Of a stretch of 64,000 bases of DNA, positions 16,485 through 25,524 are shown piece by piece (the first letter of the stretch is position 1; each line of letters starts with the position of its first letter). Made by a program: the position numbers and the translations under genes. Location: NCBI GenBank assembly GCA_963677165.2, contig CAXXSX010000002.1:3596001-3660000 (forward strand), given 5' to 3'. The DNA comes from JAFGXT01 sp963677165. Its GTDB lineage: Bacteria; Verrucomicrobiota; Lentisphaeria; Victivallales; SZUA-371. A model generated the notes under the pieces. That model was not told where the DNA came from. It was given only the letters and a program-made list of their open reading frames with translations, and searched no databases.

Positions 16485-18812
16485 TTAACGGGCCCAGGTT
16501 TTTAGTGACGTCAGGCCGGGGGTGGGCAGTTTTTCAGGAACGCTGTCGGGCTTGAAAAGGACCGCCAGGGTCTGCTGTGCTCCCGGTGGCAGTTTTATAT
16601 TTATGATGACCTGTTTCAGGATGCTGTCGATATGATCATAGTAGTTGATATATTTTGATCCTTTCAGGTTGATCACTTCGAATTTTGCGTTGGCCGGACT
16701 GAGAATTTTCAGCTGCATTGTCGCATTCCGCATGTTTGACTTCAGATCCGCGATGGAAGTGTTTTTAGGGTTTTGGGTCAACCGCAGGGTGTTGCCCTGA
16801 ATGGAGGATATGTCATTATAGGTAAGGATTGACCAGCGGATATGAACGGTTTTGTTTTGAAGGTTTTTTATCTCGTCCTGAATCAGAACCGTTTTGTCCG
16901 GGTTTAGCCGCATACCGCGTCTGGCATAAGCCAGTTGTCCTTTGTAAGCCGGGCTGAGGTCAAATACCGCATAGGGATTTTTGGGGTCATCTGAACAACG
17001 GAGTATCGGGGAGTAGGAGTCGACTACAGGACTCTGTCCGTCGACAAGCAGGATATTGTGGCTCCAGTAATTTTTAAAAAAAGCCGGCGTAAAGTTTTTT
17101 CCCTGCTTATTCGCCAGGGCTTTGGCTTTTTCTTCGATATTGTAGTTCTGGGACCGCAGGTCAGACACCCATCTGACTCCATCGGCATCGATGACAAACG
17201 TGCCTGCGTCCACATGGGCGTGTAATGTTTTGGGACTGCCCCCCTTCATGCCGACGAAAGTTGCGTTCCGATCCCATGAACTGCGAAAGAGCGCGACTGG
17301 CTGAATGCCTTTTCCTACCCAGTTCCTTTTGGCAGGGAGGACCGGTTTTCGATTGTTTTTGTTCCAGATCAGAAACATGACCATATCCGGGTAGTTGGAA
17401 TCCCGCCGGGGTCTTTTTATATCTCTTTGCATAAGTTCATTTTCCATGAACAGAATTGACGGATCTTTTTTCTCTGCGGCAAACCAGTACATGGCCGACT
17501 GGAAATAGCGATGCCTGTAACCGTCCGAGTAGTTAAATGTTCTGCCGATTGGACCGGTATGAAAATTAACTGAATTAACCGAGTCGAGGAAGCCGGGATA
17601 TTTAGCCAGGCCGCAGTCATCATGAATGACTCCCCTGAGAGCGTTAATAAACATAATACACCAAGTAGTTCCATAAGCCCAGTAGGATTGCCCCTCCGGA
17701 TATACGCCGTCCGGAGCATAGCATTTCATTGCGTACGGAAGACCGCTGATGGAGCGCTGAAGAGTTTTTGAGGCGATTTCAGGTTCCTTGTCCCATATCG
17801 CCATAGCCGCAATTCCAAGGCCGCCGTTGCAGATCTGGTTCCAGTTGCTGGCGGCTCGAACCCACCATTGTTTTTTATTGAATGACGGCAGCAGGCCCTT
17901 TTGAACAATTGCATTGACAACGGCATTCCGTTCCGATTCCGTCATCTGGTGATAGAACCAGTCGTATCCCAGTCCCACGGCAAGGGACAGCTCAGCCGTG
18001 TCAAGGAAATGGGACGGATTCCAGTTCGGCAGTTTCGCCGCCGCGAGCATTAATTTGATTCCTTCCCTGGCATAGGCTTCTTTTCCCGTCAGCAGGAAAG
18101 CCATTCCAAGATATTTAATGCGTATGACCGTTTCATTGGCCGGTTTCAACATTCTCCTGCCTTCTTTTTTATAGACAATTGGCTCGGCCGTGATCAGTTG
18201 GTCTGCAAAGGCTGTAATGGAGTTGAAAGCATTTTTTGCCGCAGGATCCCGGGCTATTTGGGATTTTATCTCAGCAATCTTCGCCGGATTGATGAAAATC
18301 CTGGTGTGCCCTGTGGTTGCATTTTTCAGCAGATTTTTTCTGCTGACTGTCTGTGATTTTACGAGGACGATATCTTTTATATAATATTTTCCGGTTGATC
18401 CGTTAGAGGAATGTATCCAGATTTTCACGTTATCCGCTTTTGCGCCGGTGGTGAATTCCCCGGACAGCACATTCCATTGACCGGCTTTCTGGTTTGCCCG
18501 GAGCATGAGTCGGGACTTGCCGATCTGCTGTCTGCCGTTGTAACATCTTATGTATATCAGCCCGGTTTTACTTCCGGTATATTTTATTCCGGCCGACAAT
18601 TTATATACCGTATCCGGTTCCACTGTGACCGGACTGCTGTAGATGTCCGATCCCTTTCGCTCGGAATTGTCGTCGATAATCATTACGCCGCCGGATATTC
18701 TACTCAATTTATCGAGCCTGAAATTTGTACCCTTTATGTCAATAATCCGGGCTGCCAGGTTACCGGCGGCAAACAGGATGATTGTGCAGATTGCTGTGAT
18801 GGACCTTTTCAA
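16485..18812 (-). CDS. Secreted heparinase II/III-like polysaccharide lyase
   Basis: A signal peptide (residues about 1-21) is followed by a beta-sandwich, carbohydrate-binding-like domain to about 150. An alpha/alpha-toroid domain covers about 170-440, with ASNWNQICNGG (Asn) and YPEGQSYWAYGT (Tyr) in positions used for catalysis in heparinase II-type lyases. The heparinase II/III-like beta-sandwich domain follows, with HAHVDAGTFVI (His). 775 residues. These enzymes cut uronic-acid-containing polysaccharides such as heparin or alginate by beta-elimination; which one is unknown. Its ATG is 11 bases from the upstream pseudopilin stop. The SSS transporter follows, so the locus is a degradation-and-uptake unit. 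Confidence 0.88.
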   Translation of the reverse strand: MKRSITAICTIILFAAGNLAARIIDIKGTNFRLDKLSRISGGVMIIDDNSERKGSDIYSSPVTVEPDTVYKLSAGIKYTGSKTGLIYIRCYNGRQQIGKSRLMLRANQKAGQWNVLSGEFTTGAKADNVKIWIHSSNGSTGKYYIKDIVLVKSQTVSRKNLLKNATTGHTRIFINPAKIAEIKSQIARDPAAKNAFNSITAFADQLITAEPIVYKKEGRRMLKPANETVIRIKYLGMAFLLTGKEAYAREGIKLMLAAAKLPNWNPSHFLDTAELSLAVGLGYDWFYHQMTESERNAVVNAIVQKGLLPSFNKKQWWVRAASNWNQICNGGLGIAAMAIWDKEPEIASKTLQRSISGLPYAMKCYAPDGVYPEGQSYWAYGTTWCIMFINALRGVIHDDCGLAKYPGFLDSVNSVNFHTGPIGRTFNYSDGYRHRYFQSAMYWFAAEKKDPSILFMENELMQRDIKRPRRDSNYPDMVMFLIWNKNNRKPVLPAKRNWVGKGIQPVALFRSSWDRNATFVGMKGGSPKTLHAHVDAGTFVIDADGVRWVSDLRSQNYNIEEKAKALANKQGKNFTPAFFKNYWSHNILLVDGQSPVVDSYSPILRCSDDPKNPYAVFDLSPAYKGQLAYARRGMRLNPDKTVLIQDEIKNLQNKTVHIRWSILTYNDISSIQGNTLRLTQNPKNTSIADLKSNMRNATMQLKILSPANAKFEVINLKGSKYINYYDHIDSILKQVIINIKLPPGAQQTLAVLFKPDSVPEKLPTPGLTSLKTWAR

Positions 18813-18823
18813 ATCATTCTCCT

Positions 18824-19540
18824 TCAGTAGGTTATTTCAGCCAGTGTGCTACGTTCTATTATGTATCTGATAGGGTCCGTTCTTTGTCCGGCATAATACC
18901 AGTTGACAACTTCCTCTCCGAACATTTCACCAGTGGAAAACGGTTGAACATGTCCATCAAGACAGGCTATGTTGGTTCTTTTTTCATGAGTCAGGGAAAT
19001 CGCGCCATATGAACTGGCATTTTTGCTGTCGATAACCGGATATGGGACCGCGTTGGTTCCGAGTATTATGCTGTCGCCAAGTAGAAATATTTTACTTGGC
19101 ATTGAAACCTTCTTGAAGTTTTTGATTCGCAGACTCGGGTTATCGGCCGGAGCGGTGTCGCCGCGATAAATCATTCCATAGTAACGATTAAACTGAACGC
19201 CTGAGGCCGAGTTCCATGTAATCTTCCCCGCATTCAGTTCATACGGACAGACAATGGCTTTGGTGGTCAGGGGCAGATAATTGCCTTTCAGCAATGCCCG
19301 CGCCCAGATATTGGTATTCGCCGCTCCCGTATCACGGGTTAAAAGCGTCTGGTTAAAGTCATCCGCATAAATATAAAGGGCTTTACTGACCTGATTGAGA
19401 TTTCCGATACATTTTATTGAGATTGCTTTGTTCCTCGCCTTACTGAGGGCCGGCAGCAGCATTCCCGCCAGAATGGCGATGATGGCTATTACTACCAGGA
19501 GTTCGATCAGTGTGAAGTTGTTATTCCTTTGTGCCTTCAT
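18824..19540 (-). CDS. Orphan type II secretion-like pseudopilin, H-X9-DG type
   Basis: 238 residues. The N-terminal leader is basic (KAQRNNN) followed by FTLIELLVVIAIIAILAG, the prepilin cleavage and methylation site with Glu5 of the mature protein. The C-terminal region has H-EKRTNIACL-DG, the H-X9-DG signature of the pseudopilin family expanded in Lentisphaerae and Planctomycetes. No secretion machinery genes are adjacent. Its ATG overlaps the regulator's TGA (ATGA), so the regulator and pseudopilin are translationally coupled, and the lyase follows. It may help display or export the lyase or contact polysaccharide; that is inference. Confidence 0.9.
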   Translation of the reverse strand: MKAQRNNNFTLIELLVVIAIIAILAGMLLPALSKARNKAISIKCIGNLNQVSKALYIYADDFNQTLLTRDTGAANTNIWARALLKGNYLPLTTKAIVCPYELNAGKITWNSASGVQFNRYYGMIYRGDTAPADNPSLRIKNFKKVSMPSKIFLLGDSIILGTNAVPYPVIDSKNASSYGAISLTHEKRTNIACLDGHVQPFSTGEMFGEEVVNWYYAGQRTDPIRYIIERSTLAEITY

Positions 19541-20622
19541 TTCTTTCTCCTTTTCGGTTGTTTTATTTTTTTTATGCTTTGACGTCTGATAAATACAGGT
19601 TCAAGTACTTCTGTGATGCTGACGGACTGGTCATCAATATAGTCATTGATTTTTCTGGCGAGAAGAATGCCCATGGCTTCAGCCGGATATTTGATGGAGC
19701 TCAACGGCGGCTGGGTATATTGAGCATAATACTGGTCATCGAATCCGATTATACTGAAATCGTTCGGAATGGAAAGATTCATACTGAACAACTGGGAAAA
19801 TATATTTACGGCAATCTTATCTGAAACACAGGCGATCGCGGTAATCGGCGGACTGGAGTCCATAAAATTTTTTATTGCCTTCTTGAAAAGCGCAGGAGTC
19901 CACCGGCGTTCTTCCGGAATCTCAAAATTGCAGAGGGTTCCTCCCGCTTCCTCCAATGAATCCTGCAGCCCCTGGTGACGTTTCTCAAAATCATCATTTC
20001 TGCTTTCGGGGGTGTTCAGGATGCAGCCGATATTACGGTGTCCAGCTTTCAGTAGCTGACTGCCCATCAGTTGTCCGCCTGAGTAGTTGTTGGGAGAAAT
20101 AAAATCGTAATCTCTGCTTTTTTTGTTTAATACGATAAGTTTTGCGGTCTGACGCTCCAGTTCCGTTAAGGACTGACTGTCGTCAATATTAAATACGACA
20201 GCAATGTCGTGCTTTTTTATGCTCTTTACATTCTTTCTGATTTCTTCCGCAAACAATACGGAAACTTTGATTTTCGGATTGGAATATTCGACAAAAGTAT
20301 TGAATACTCCGCTCACGATTGGATTCATCTGGTGGATGGGAGCCATGATAAAATGAACATGAAGAGAGTGGTCGTCCATCTGCTTTTCTATCATTTCTAT
20401 TGCATTTCGTGAGATGAACGCGCCGCTTTTCGGGACGATTTTTATAATATCGTTGCTTTCAAGTTCGCTTAATACAGCCCGGACGGTATTCCTGCTGACG
20501 TTGAAATATTCGCACAGCTTGCGCTCCCCGGGGAGTTTGTCCTTTTCACGGTATATTCCGCTGACGATTTCCCGGTACAGTGCGTTTGTGATGCTTCCTG
20601 ATTTGTCAACAATACTATTCAT
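19537..20622 (-). CDS. GntR-type transcription regulator with LacI-like sugar-binding domain
   Basis: ATG 20622 gives 361 residues and lies about 23 bases inside the transcript predicted from the promoter at 20651-20679; in-frame ATGs at 20649 and upstream would fall in the promoter. Residues about 8-75 form a GntR winged helix (LPGERKLCEYFNVSRNTVRAVLSELESNDII). Residues about 95-350 match the periplasmic-binding-protein-like domain of LacI regulators (AGHRNIGCILN, ITAIACVSDKIA, ISIIGFDD). It should sense a sugar and control this lyase-transporter operon and itself, through the inverted repeat at 20638-20662. Confidence 0.9.
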   Translation of the reverse strand: MNSIVDKSGSITNALYREIVSGIYREKDKLPGERKLCEYFNVSRNTVRAVLSELESNDIIKIVPKSGAFISRNAIEMIEKQMDDHSLHVHFIMAPIHQMNPIVSGVFNTFVEYSNPKIKVSVLFAEEIRKNVKSIKKHDIAVVFNIDDSQSLTELERQTAKLIVLNKKSRDYDFISPNNYSGGQLMGSQLLKAGHRNIGCILNTPESRNDDFEKRHQGLQDSLEEAGGTLCNFEIPEERRWTPALFKKAIKNFMDSSPPITAIACVSDKIAVNIFSQLFSMNLSIPNDFSIIGFDDQYYAQYTQPPLSSIKYPAEAMGILLARKINDYIDDQSVSITEVLEPVFIRRQSIKKIKQPKRRKK

Positions 20623-20637
20623 GTTTATTATCTCTTT

Positions 20638-20662
20638 ATCTGGTTCCATAAGTATACCAGAT
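20638..20662. promoter_or_regulatory. Operator: ATCTGGT-N11-ACCAGAT
   Basis: A perfect inverted repeat with 7-bp arms lies over the -10 element and start point of the regulator's promoter. Position and symmetry fit autorepression by the adjacent GntR/LacI-type protein. Seen in sequence; the binding itself is inferred. Confidence 0.6.
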
Positions 20663-20679
20663 GTGCTTGAAAAAGTCAA
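20651..20679 (-). promoter_or_regulatory. Sigma-70-type promoter of the lyase operon
   Basis: On the minus strand TTGACT (20674-20679) and TATACT (20651-20656) are separated by 17 bases, close to consensus. The predicted transcript starts near 20645 and supports ATG 20622 for the regulator. Confidence 0.65.
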
Positions 20680-20750
20680 TAGCATTATGCTGCTAATTTG
20701 TTTTTTTGATGTTTTTCTCTTCAAGAAATGCGAAAAAAAGCGGGAGGATA

Positions 20751-21242
20751 TTATTGGGGACGGTCATTCCTGTTGGCATAAGCCACCACAGAATACATGA
20801 CGACTGCCGCGCAGTTTCCTACATTGATGGATTCCTTTTGGCCGAGCATGGGCAGGCTTACTGTACCGTCGCATTCCGCGATGGTTTCCTCGGCAATTCC
20901 GAGGGCTTCATTGCCGAAGACCAGGGCCAGTGGAAATTCATATTCATGTTCCCACGCGTTTTCGTCACCGGGCTCTACTGCGAGAATTTGTTTAAATCCC
21001 TCGGCACGTAACTGACGTACCGCTTCCAGAGAAGTCGGGAATGTACGGCAGGGAACCATTTTATCCGATCCCATCGCGGTTTTTTCCAGTTTGGGATGCG
21101 GTGGAGCAGGAGTATAGCCGCAAGCGATAATCTCAGCCGCTCCGACGGCATCGGCGATTCTGAAGATGTTTCCGGTATTATGAGCACTTCGCAACCGGTC
21201 AAGAACAATTACCGTACGCAGCGGTTTAACAAATTCCGTCAT
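20751..21242 (-). CDS. SpoU/TrmH-family RNA 2'-O-methyltransferase
   Basis: 163 residues, the compact size of a catalytic SPOUT domain without an N-terminal substrate domain. The three SpoU motifs are present: motif 1 around LDRLRSAHNTGNIFRIADAVG, motif 2 LALVFGNEALGI, and motif 3 SLPMLGQKESINVGNCAAVVMY. These enzymes use S-adenosylmethionine to methylate ribose in tRNA or rRNA; which nucleotide cannot be told. It follows the threonylcarbamoyl-AMP synthase gene by 20 bases on the same strand, so both probably come from one message for RNA modification. Confidence 0.88.
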   Translation of the reverse strand: MTEFVKPLRTVIVLDRLRSAHNTGNIFRIADAVGAAEIIACGYTPAPPHPKLEKTAMGSDKMVPCRTFPTSLEAVRQLRAEGFKQILAVEPGDENAWEHEYEFPLALVFGNEALGIAEETIAECDGTVSLPMLGQKESINVGNCAAVVMYSVVAYANRNDRPQ

Positions 21243-21262
21243 TAATTATTCCATTTTTTGTT

Positions 21263-21904
21263 TTACTGTGGTCCCAGGACATCAGTCAGCATTGCGGTGG
21301 TAACAGGGCCTTCCCGCAAGATTTTCCAGCTTCCACCGGTAAGTTGTACGACCGTAGATGCAATTGCGTGATGTGGGAGTTCTCCGCCATCGACCAGGAT
21401 GTCCGGTTCGCCGTCGAGATCCGCCAGTGCGTCGTCAGCGGTAAGTGCATTAGGATGTCCCGACTGGTTGGCACTGGTTGATGCCAGCGGAAAGTCGCAG
21501 AATTCGAGGATTCGCAATACCAGCGGGTGATCAGGAATTCTGAAACCTACGGTGTTACCGTCGGGGCCGTCAAATACCACTGTAATTGGTCCCGGACAAA
21601 AGTTTTCCACCAGTTTATACGCGGCTTCCGGGGGATTCAACCCGAATTCTTCCAATTGCAATACATTTGCGATAAAAAGCGCGAGGGGTTTATTTTCCGC
21701 ACGCTTTTTCAATTCATAAATACGATCAATCGCTGCGGCATCGCCGTATTTGCCGATCAGGCCGTAAACCGTTTCAGTCGGAACCAGAACGACCGAGCCG
21801 CTGTCATTTAATTTGTCTGCACAAACGCTGGCAAGCAGTTCCAGCGTGTCTCCGATGGTCGGATTGCGATGATCGAAATGAAGTTCATATTTTTCCATTG
21901 ACAC
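21263..21904 (-). CDS. tsaC: Threonylcarbamoyl-AMP synthase (TsaC/Sua5 family)
   Basis: The 213 residues match the YrdC/Sua5 domain, which makes threonylcarbamoyl-AMP from threonine, bicarbonate and ATP for the t6A37 modification of ANN-decoding tRNAs. Recognisable blocks are VLVPTETVYGLIG, YELKKRAENKPLALFI, FCPGPITVVFDG, VGFRIPDHPL, and LASTSANQSGHPN. There is no C-terminal Sua5 extension, so TsaC type. It is the first gene after a promoter at 21933-21960. Confidence 0.88.
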   Translation of the reverse strand: MSMEKYELHFDHRNPTIGDTLELLASVCADKLNDSGSVVLVPTETVYGLIGKYGDAAAIDRIYELKKRAENKPLALFIANVLQLEEFGLNPPEAAYKLVENFCPGPITVVFDGPDGNTVGFRIPDHPLVLRILEFCDFPLASTSANQSGHPNALTADDALADLDGEPDILVDGGELPHHAIASTVVQLTGGSWKILREGPVTTAMLTDVLGPQ

Positions 21905-21932
21905 AATCCTTAATGTTTTTCGTTATTTACCG

Positions 21933-21960
21933 AATATATATGAATAAAATAACTTGTCAA
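21933..21960 (-). promoter_or_regulatory. Promoter for tsaC-trmH
   Basis: Minus-strand TTGACA (21955-21960) and TATATT (21933-21938) are 16 bases apart, about 29 bases upstream of the tsaC ATG. Confidence 0.55.
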
Positions 21961-22019
21961 AACTGCTTTTCAAGATAAATTAAATAAGGCAGTGAATTTC
22001 AGTGAAATGTGAAGATATT

Positions 22020-22784
22020 ATGACAGTACCAGAATATGATATGCATGTTCACACTATAATGTGTGGTCATGCCCACGAAAGTGCGACCGTTGAGAGACTT
22101 AGTGCGCACGCCGCGATACTAAAAATGAAGTTGCTCTGTTTCGCGGAGCATGTCCATTGCCAGGCTACACTTGAAGAACTTAAACAACTGCGGGAGCAGA
22201 TTGACGCTGTTCAACCTGCTTGCTCGTGCAAATTGATTCTTGGGGCTGAAATCGATTGTGACCGTAAAAGGCATGATGGTACACTGGTTGTGGAACGGCC
22301 TGACTGGCTTGAATTTGTTATCGGCAGTATTCATTATCAGTGGGATGAGAATGAGGTGGATGGTGATACCTTGGATATCTGGGAAAATACGATGCTGGGA
22401 CTTTGCGGTAATCGTAAAGTTGATCTGGTGGGGCACCCTGGAGCGTATATTCTAAATGAAGAATGCTGGAAGCATCACAAACGCCGGATTCTGGGAATAT
22501 TTGCCCAGGCCGCGCATAATTCAGCTGCGATCAAGCAGGCCTGGGACCTCAATAATCTGACCATGAGTAAACTGAGCCCGAAAGAACGTGCGCGGTATTG
22601 GAAGATTATTGAGATTGCATTTCACAAAGGCGTTCCGCTCTACTACGGGTCTGATACTCATCATGTTGCAAGTCTGGGAAAGACTCAGAATATTGAGAAA
22701 ATTATCAATAAAATCCACGGCTTGACTCCGGAAATGGTCTTGAAATTACCGGAAAAACTGGCTGAAAAATTCAATATCAACTGA
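22020..22784 (+). CDS. PHP-domain phosphoesterase (histidinol-phosphatase-like)
   Basis: A polymerase-and-histidinol-phosphatase domain spans the whole protein: YDMHVHTIMCGH near the start supplies the first metal-binding His pair, LCFAEHVH the second block, LGAEIDCD the Glu, and YYGSDTHHVASLG the C-terminal Asp-x-His. 254 residues from ATG 22020; an in-frame start 18 bases earlier is also possible and neither has a strong SD. PHP enzymes hydrolyse phosphoesters with two or three metals. The ttcA-like gene follows 12 bases on. Substrate unknown. Confidence 0.8.
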   Translation: MTVPEYDMHVHTIMCGHAHESATVERLSAHAAILKMKLLCFAEHVHCQATLEELKQLREQIDAVQPACSCKLILGAEIDCDRKRHDGTLVVERPDWLEFVIGSIHYQWDENEVDGDTLDIWENTMLGLCGNRKVDLVGHPGAYILNEECWKHHKRRILGIFAQAAHNSAAIKQAWDLNNLTMSKLSPKERARYWKIIEIAFHKGVPLYYGSDTHHVASLGKTQNIEKIINKIHGLTPEMVLKLPEKLAEKFNIN

Positions 22785-22796
22785 TATAAACTACGA

Positions 22797-23573
22797 ATGA
22801 GCGTACCACGTAGCAATCCATGCAGTTCAAAAGCGTTTAAGAAACTGGTCAGCCTGACTGGCGAGGGCATTCATGAATATTCAATGATTTCAGATGGTGA
22901 TCGCCTGTTGGTTGGAGTTAGCGGCGGAAAAGACAGTCTGATGTTGATGCATGTGTTGTCGGTTCTTCAAAGCCGGGCTCCGGTGAAGTTCGATCTGGTG
23001 CCGGTTTGTTTTAATCCCGGTTTCAGCGGCTTTAATCTTGAGGGTTTAACGGCATATTTTTCAACTTGTGGCTGGTCGTTGGATATTGTTGATTTTGATG
23101 TGGAAGCTGTTCTCAAAGAAAAGAATTTTGAGAACCAGCCGTGTGTGCTGTGTTCCCGCCTCAGGCGTGGTATGTTGTATGGCGAGGCTGATCAGCGAAA
23201 ATGCAATAAAATCGTGCTTGGACAGCATCTCGACGACATCTGTGTTAGTCTGATGATCAGCCTGTTTCGGGGCCACGGTGTTACTACAATGGGTCCTAAT
23301 GTTCCGGCGGACTCTTCTTCCAAACGGGTGATTCGCCCTCTTGCGCTGGCTCCTGAATCGTTGATTATTGAAGCGGCAATTCTTTTTCAACTGCCTTCAT
23401 GCGGTGATTGCCTGTATAAAGATCAACTGAAGAATACCGGAGACCGGGCCTATTTTGCCGGGATGCTGGAGGCACTTGAGCAGCGCATTCCAAATGTGCG
23501 TCAGTGTATGCTTCGCTCAATGAGTGACCTGCGTCCTGAATTCATGTTGGACAGAAAGTTTTTGGACTTGTAA
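22797..23573 (+). CDS. ttcA: TtcA-like tRNA 2-thiolation protein
   Basis: 258 residues. The PP-loop ATP-binding motif VGVSGGKDSLMLMHVL is near residue 37. CVLCSRLRRG near 117 and CGDCLY near 203 are positioned like the two CxxC pairs that hold the Fe-S cluster of TtcA, which makes 2-thiocytidine at tRNA position 32. GQHLDDICVSLMISLF matches the conserved GHHxDD block. Remote TtcA/TilS-like proteins of other specificity have the same layout, so the exact target is not certain. It follows the PHP gene closely and is convergent with an AraC gene. Confidence 0.8.
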   Translation: MSVPRSNPCSSKAFKKLVSLTGEGIHEYSMISDGDRLLVGVSGGKDSLMLMHVLSVLQSRAPVKFDLVPVCFNPGFSGFNLEGLTAYFSTCGWSLDIVDFDVEAVLKEKNFENQPCVLCSRLRRGMLYGEADQRKCNKIVLGQHLDDICVSLMISLFRGHGVTTMGPNVPADSSSKRVIRPLALAPESLIIEAAILFQLPSCGDCLYKDQLKNTGDRAYFAGMLEALEQRIPNVRQCMLRSMSDLRPEFMLDRKFLDL

Positions 23574-24416
23574 TTACTTGCTTCTGTTTACTCTTTCACG
23601 ATAATGTTTTGGGCTGAGTCCGCTGTATTTTCTGAATACCCGACTGAAGTAGTATTGATCGGAGAAACCGCATAATTCGGTTATTTTTTTTATCGTAAAA
23701 TTGCTGTTGCACAAATATACGGATGCCTGTTTCATTCTAATCTGATTAAGATATTCTGTCGGAGTGCTTCCGGTAAATTCCTTAAAACTCCGATAGAAAT
23801 GTCCTTCACTTATATTCAGGCGTTCAGCTACTTCTGGAAGAGATATTATTTCATGGTAATGGTTGTTTAGATAGTTAATTGCGCGCTGCATGATTGCCGC
23901 TCCCGGACTGTGGTGCAGTTTGCGGAAAAACATGCCGATAAGCGATATTAAACGTCCATCCAGTTCCGGTCCACACTTGGCGTGACTGTTTTTGATACTG
24001 AATTTCCAGCAATCAATAAATTGCTGTGTTAGTTCCGTAGACGTTACTGATAGGATTTGTTTTGGGGTAATTCCTGAAAGCTTAGCAGTAAAGCCGATCC
24101 ATATCGAATCCAGTTCCTGCCTGGAAAATTCCTTGTGACTGACGCCGGGAGGAATAAGAAAAGTCTTATCAGGAGTTATCTCATGAGACTGATCGGATAT
24201 CAGTTTTCCGGTTCCGTTGACATGGACAGAAAACTCCCAGTAGTCATGAGGCTGGCTTTCTGCTTTTAACCGTATTCCACGGCATCTTTCTATATACAAC
24301 GGTTTTATCTGTTGATTCCGCTTCATCGGAGAATCCTGCCATAGTTTATCCTCGAAAAATTTCAGATGTCCGTTGAAAAATAGTCCTCCATTATCTTTCA
24401 TATCATAATAATCCAT
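23574..24416 (-). CDS. AraC-family transcription regulator
   Basis: N-terminal cupin-like sensing domain (HDYWEFSVHVNGTGKL, FLIPPGVSHKEF) and C-terminal double helix-turn-helix (ISLPEVAERLNISEGHFYRSFKE and IKKITELCGFSDQYYFSRVFRKYSGLSPKHYR). About 280 residues from ATG 24416; ATGs at 24470 and 24401 are also in frame and no SD decides. It is divergent from the zinc dehydrogenase/Gfo-Idh pair across about 90 AT-rich bases and probably activates it in response to a sugar or polyol. Confidence 0.85.
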   Translation of the reverse strand: MDYYDMKDNGGLFFNGHLKFFEDKLWQDSPMKRNQQIKPLYIERCRGIRLKAESQPHDYWEFSVHVNGTGKLISDQSHEITPDKTFLIPPGVSHKEFSRQELDSIWIGFTAKLSGITPKQILSVTSTELTQQFIDCWKFSIKNSHAKCGPELDGRLISLIGMFFRKLHHSPGAAIMQRAINYLNNHYHEIISLPEVAERLNISEGHFYRSFKEFTGSTPTEYLNQIRMKQASVYLCNSNFTIKKITELCGFSDQYYFSRVFRKYSGLSPKHYRERVNRSK

Positions 24417-24509
24417 TTTTATAAATTTATTTGTGCATTTATATAATATATTTATAGTAGTATAATACATTATTATCAGAATTAATCAAACTGGAAGGAG
24501 GAGGTTGAT

Positions 24510-25505
24510 ATGAAAACTGCATTTAAAACCGGAAGTGGATCTGTTACCCTGAGAGATATTGAATTACGGGAGACTGGCATAAATGAAATCAGACTCAAAG
24601 TTGATGTCTGCGGAATCTGTGGAACGGATCTGCACAAAACAGACAGTCCGAAAGAATCAAAGTTTGGACATGAAGTGGCGGGAACAGTGATAGAAGTTGG
24701 AGCCGCGGTTGATCTGTTTCAGCCAGGGGATAATGTGGTGCTGGATTCGTCAACTCCGTGTGGTAGTTGTGATAATTGCCATAATGGTCGTCAGGAGTTA
24801 TGCACCAATATTCAGAGTATTTTTCATATAGGTAGTTTCGGATTTGCCGAAGAAATGCTGGCTCCAGCGATTAGTGCTATCCATTATGATGGACTAACTC
24901 CTGAGGTTGCCTGTCTTCAGGAACCGCTTGGAGTTGCGATAGATGTTTTCAAGCTTGCAGATATTTCTATTGATTCCAACGTGCTTGTGATCGGGGCCGG
25001 TCCGATTGGTTTAATGGCGGCTGCTTTAGCACGTCGAGCAGGAGCTCGAAAAGTGTTTGTTAGCGATTTTGCCAATAGGTGTACAAGAATGAAATATGCT
25101 GAAAAAATTGGAATTGACGCCTGGCATGATCCTTCCGTGGCTTCTCTGGGATCTTTTGATTTTGGTTGTGGCATTAACCGGATCATTGTTACAGCTCCAC
25201 CAATTGTTTTGCCGGGAGCATTTGATGTTGCTGTAAAAGGAGCGATTATTGCCTTTATTGGTATTGGAGGTGAGAATTTTGGGCAGTGTACGTTTGATGC
25301 CGACCGTTTTCATTTTAAAAAGCTTCAATTAAGAGCGTCTTTTGCATCGCCGGCCTTGTATGGCCCATTGGCGCTCAGGTACTTGAAAGAAGGCGTTGTT
25401 GATGGTGACGCGATGATTTCGCATGAGTTCGGTCTCGATAATATTGCAGAGGCAATGAACGCCGCAGCCTTACCGGAGGCTCTAAAAGTAATTGTAAGAC
25501 CTTAA
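24510..25505 (+). CDS. Zinc-dependent medium-chain alcohol/polyol dehydrogenase
   Basis: 331 residues after a strong GGAAGGAGGAGG SD. The catalytic zinc site is CGICGTDLHK (Cys about 38) with GHEVAG; the structural zinc lobe is CGSCDNCHNGRQELC; the NAD(P)-binding Rossmann motif is VIGAGPIGLMAA. Overall pattern is closest to sorbitol/threonine-type dehydrogenases. Together with the Gfo/Idh enzyme 19 bases downstream it likely oxidises a polyol or sugar acid taken up by the cell. The lobe between the Rossmann core and C-terminus is shorter than usual. Confidence 0.88.
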   Translation: MKTAFKTGSGSVTLRDIELRETGINEIRLKVDVCGICGTDLHKTDSPKESKFGHEVAGTVIEVGAAVDLFQPGDNVVLDSSTPCGSCDNCHNGRQELCTNIQSIFHIGSFGFAEEMLAPAISAIHYDGLTPEVACLQEPLGVAIDVFKLADISIDSNVLVIGAGPIGLMAAALARRAGARKVFVSDFANRCTRMKYAEKIGIDAWHDPSVASLGSFDFGCGINRIIVTAPPIVLPGAFDVAVKGAIIAFIGIGGENFGQCTFDADRFHFKKLQLRASFASPALYGPLALRYLKEGVVDGDAMISHEFGLDNIAEAMNAAALPEALKVIVRP

Positions 25506-25524
25506 ATATAATGGAGAGTTGAAA

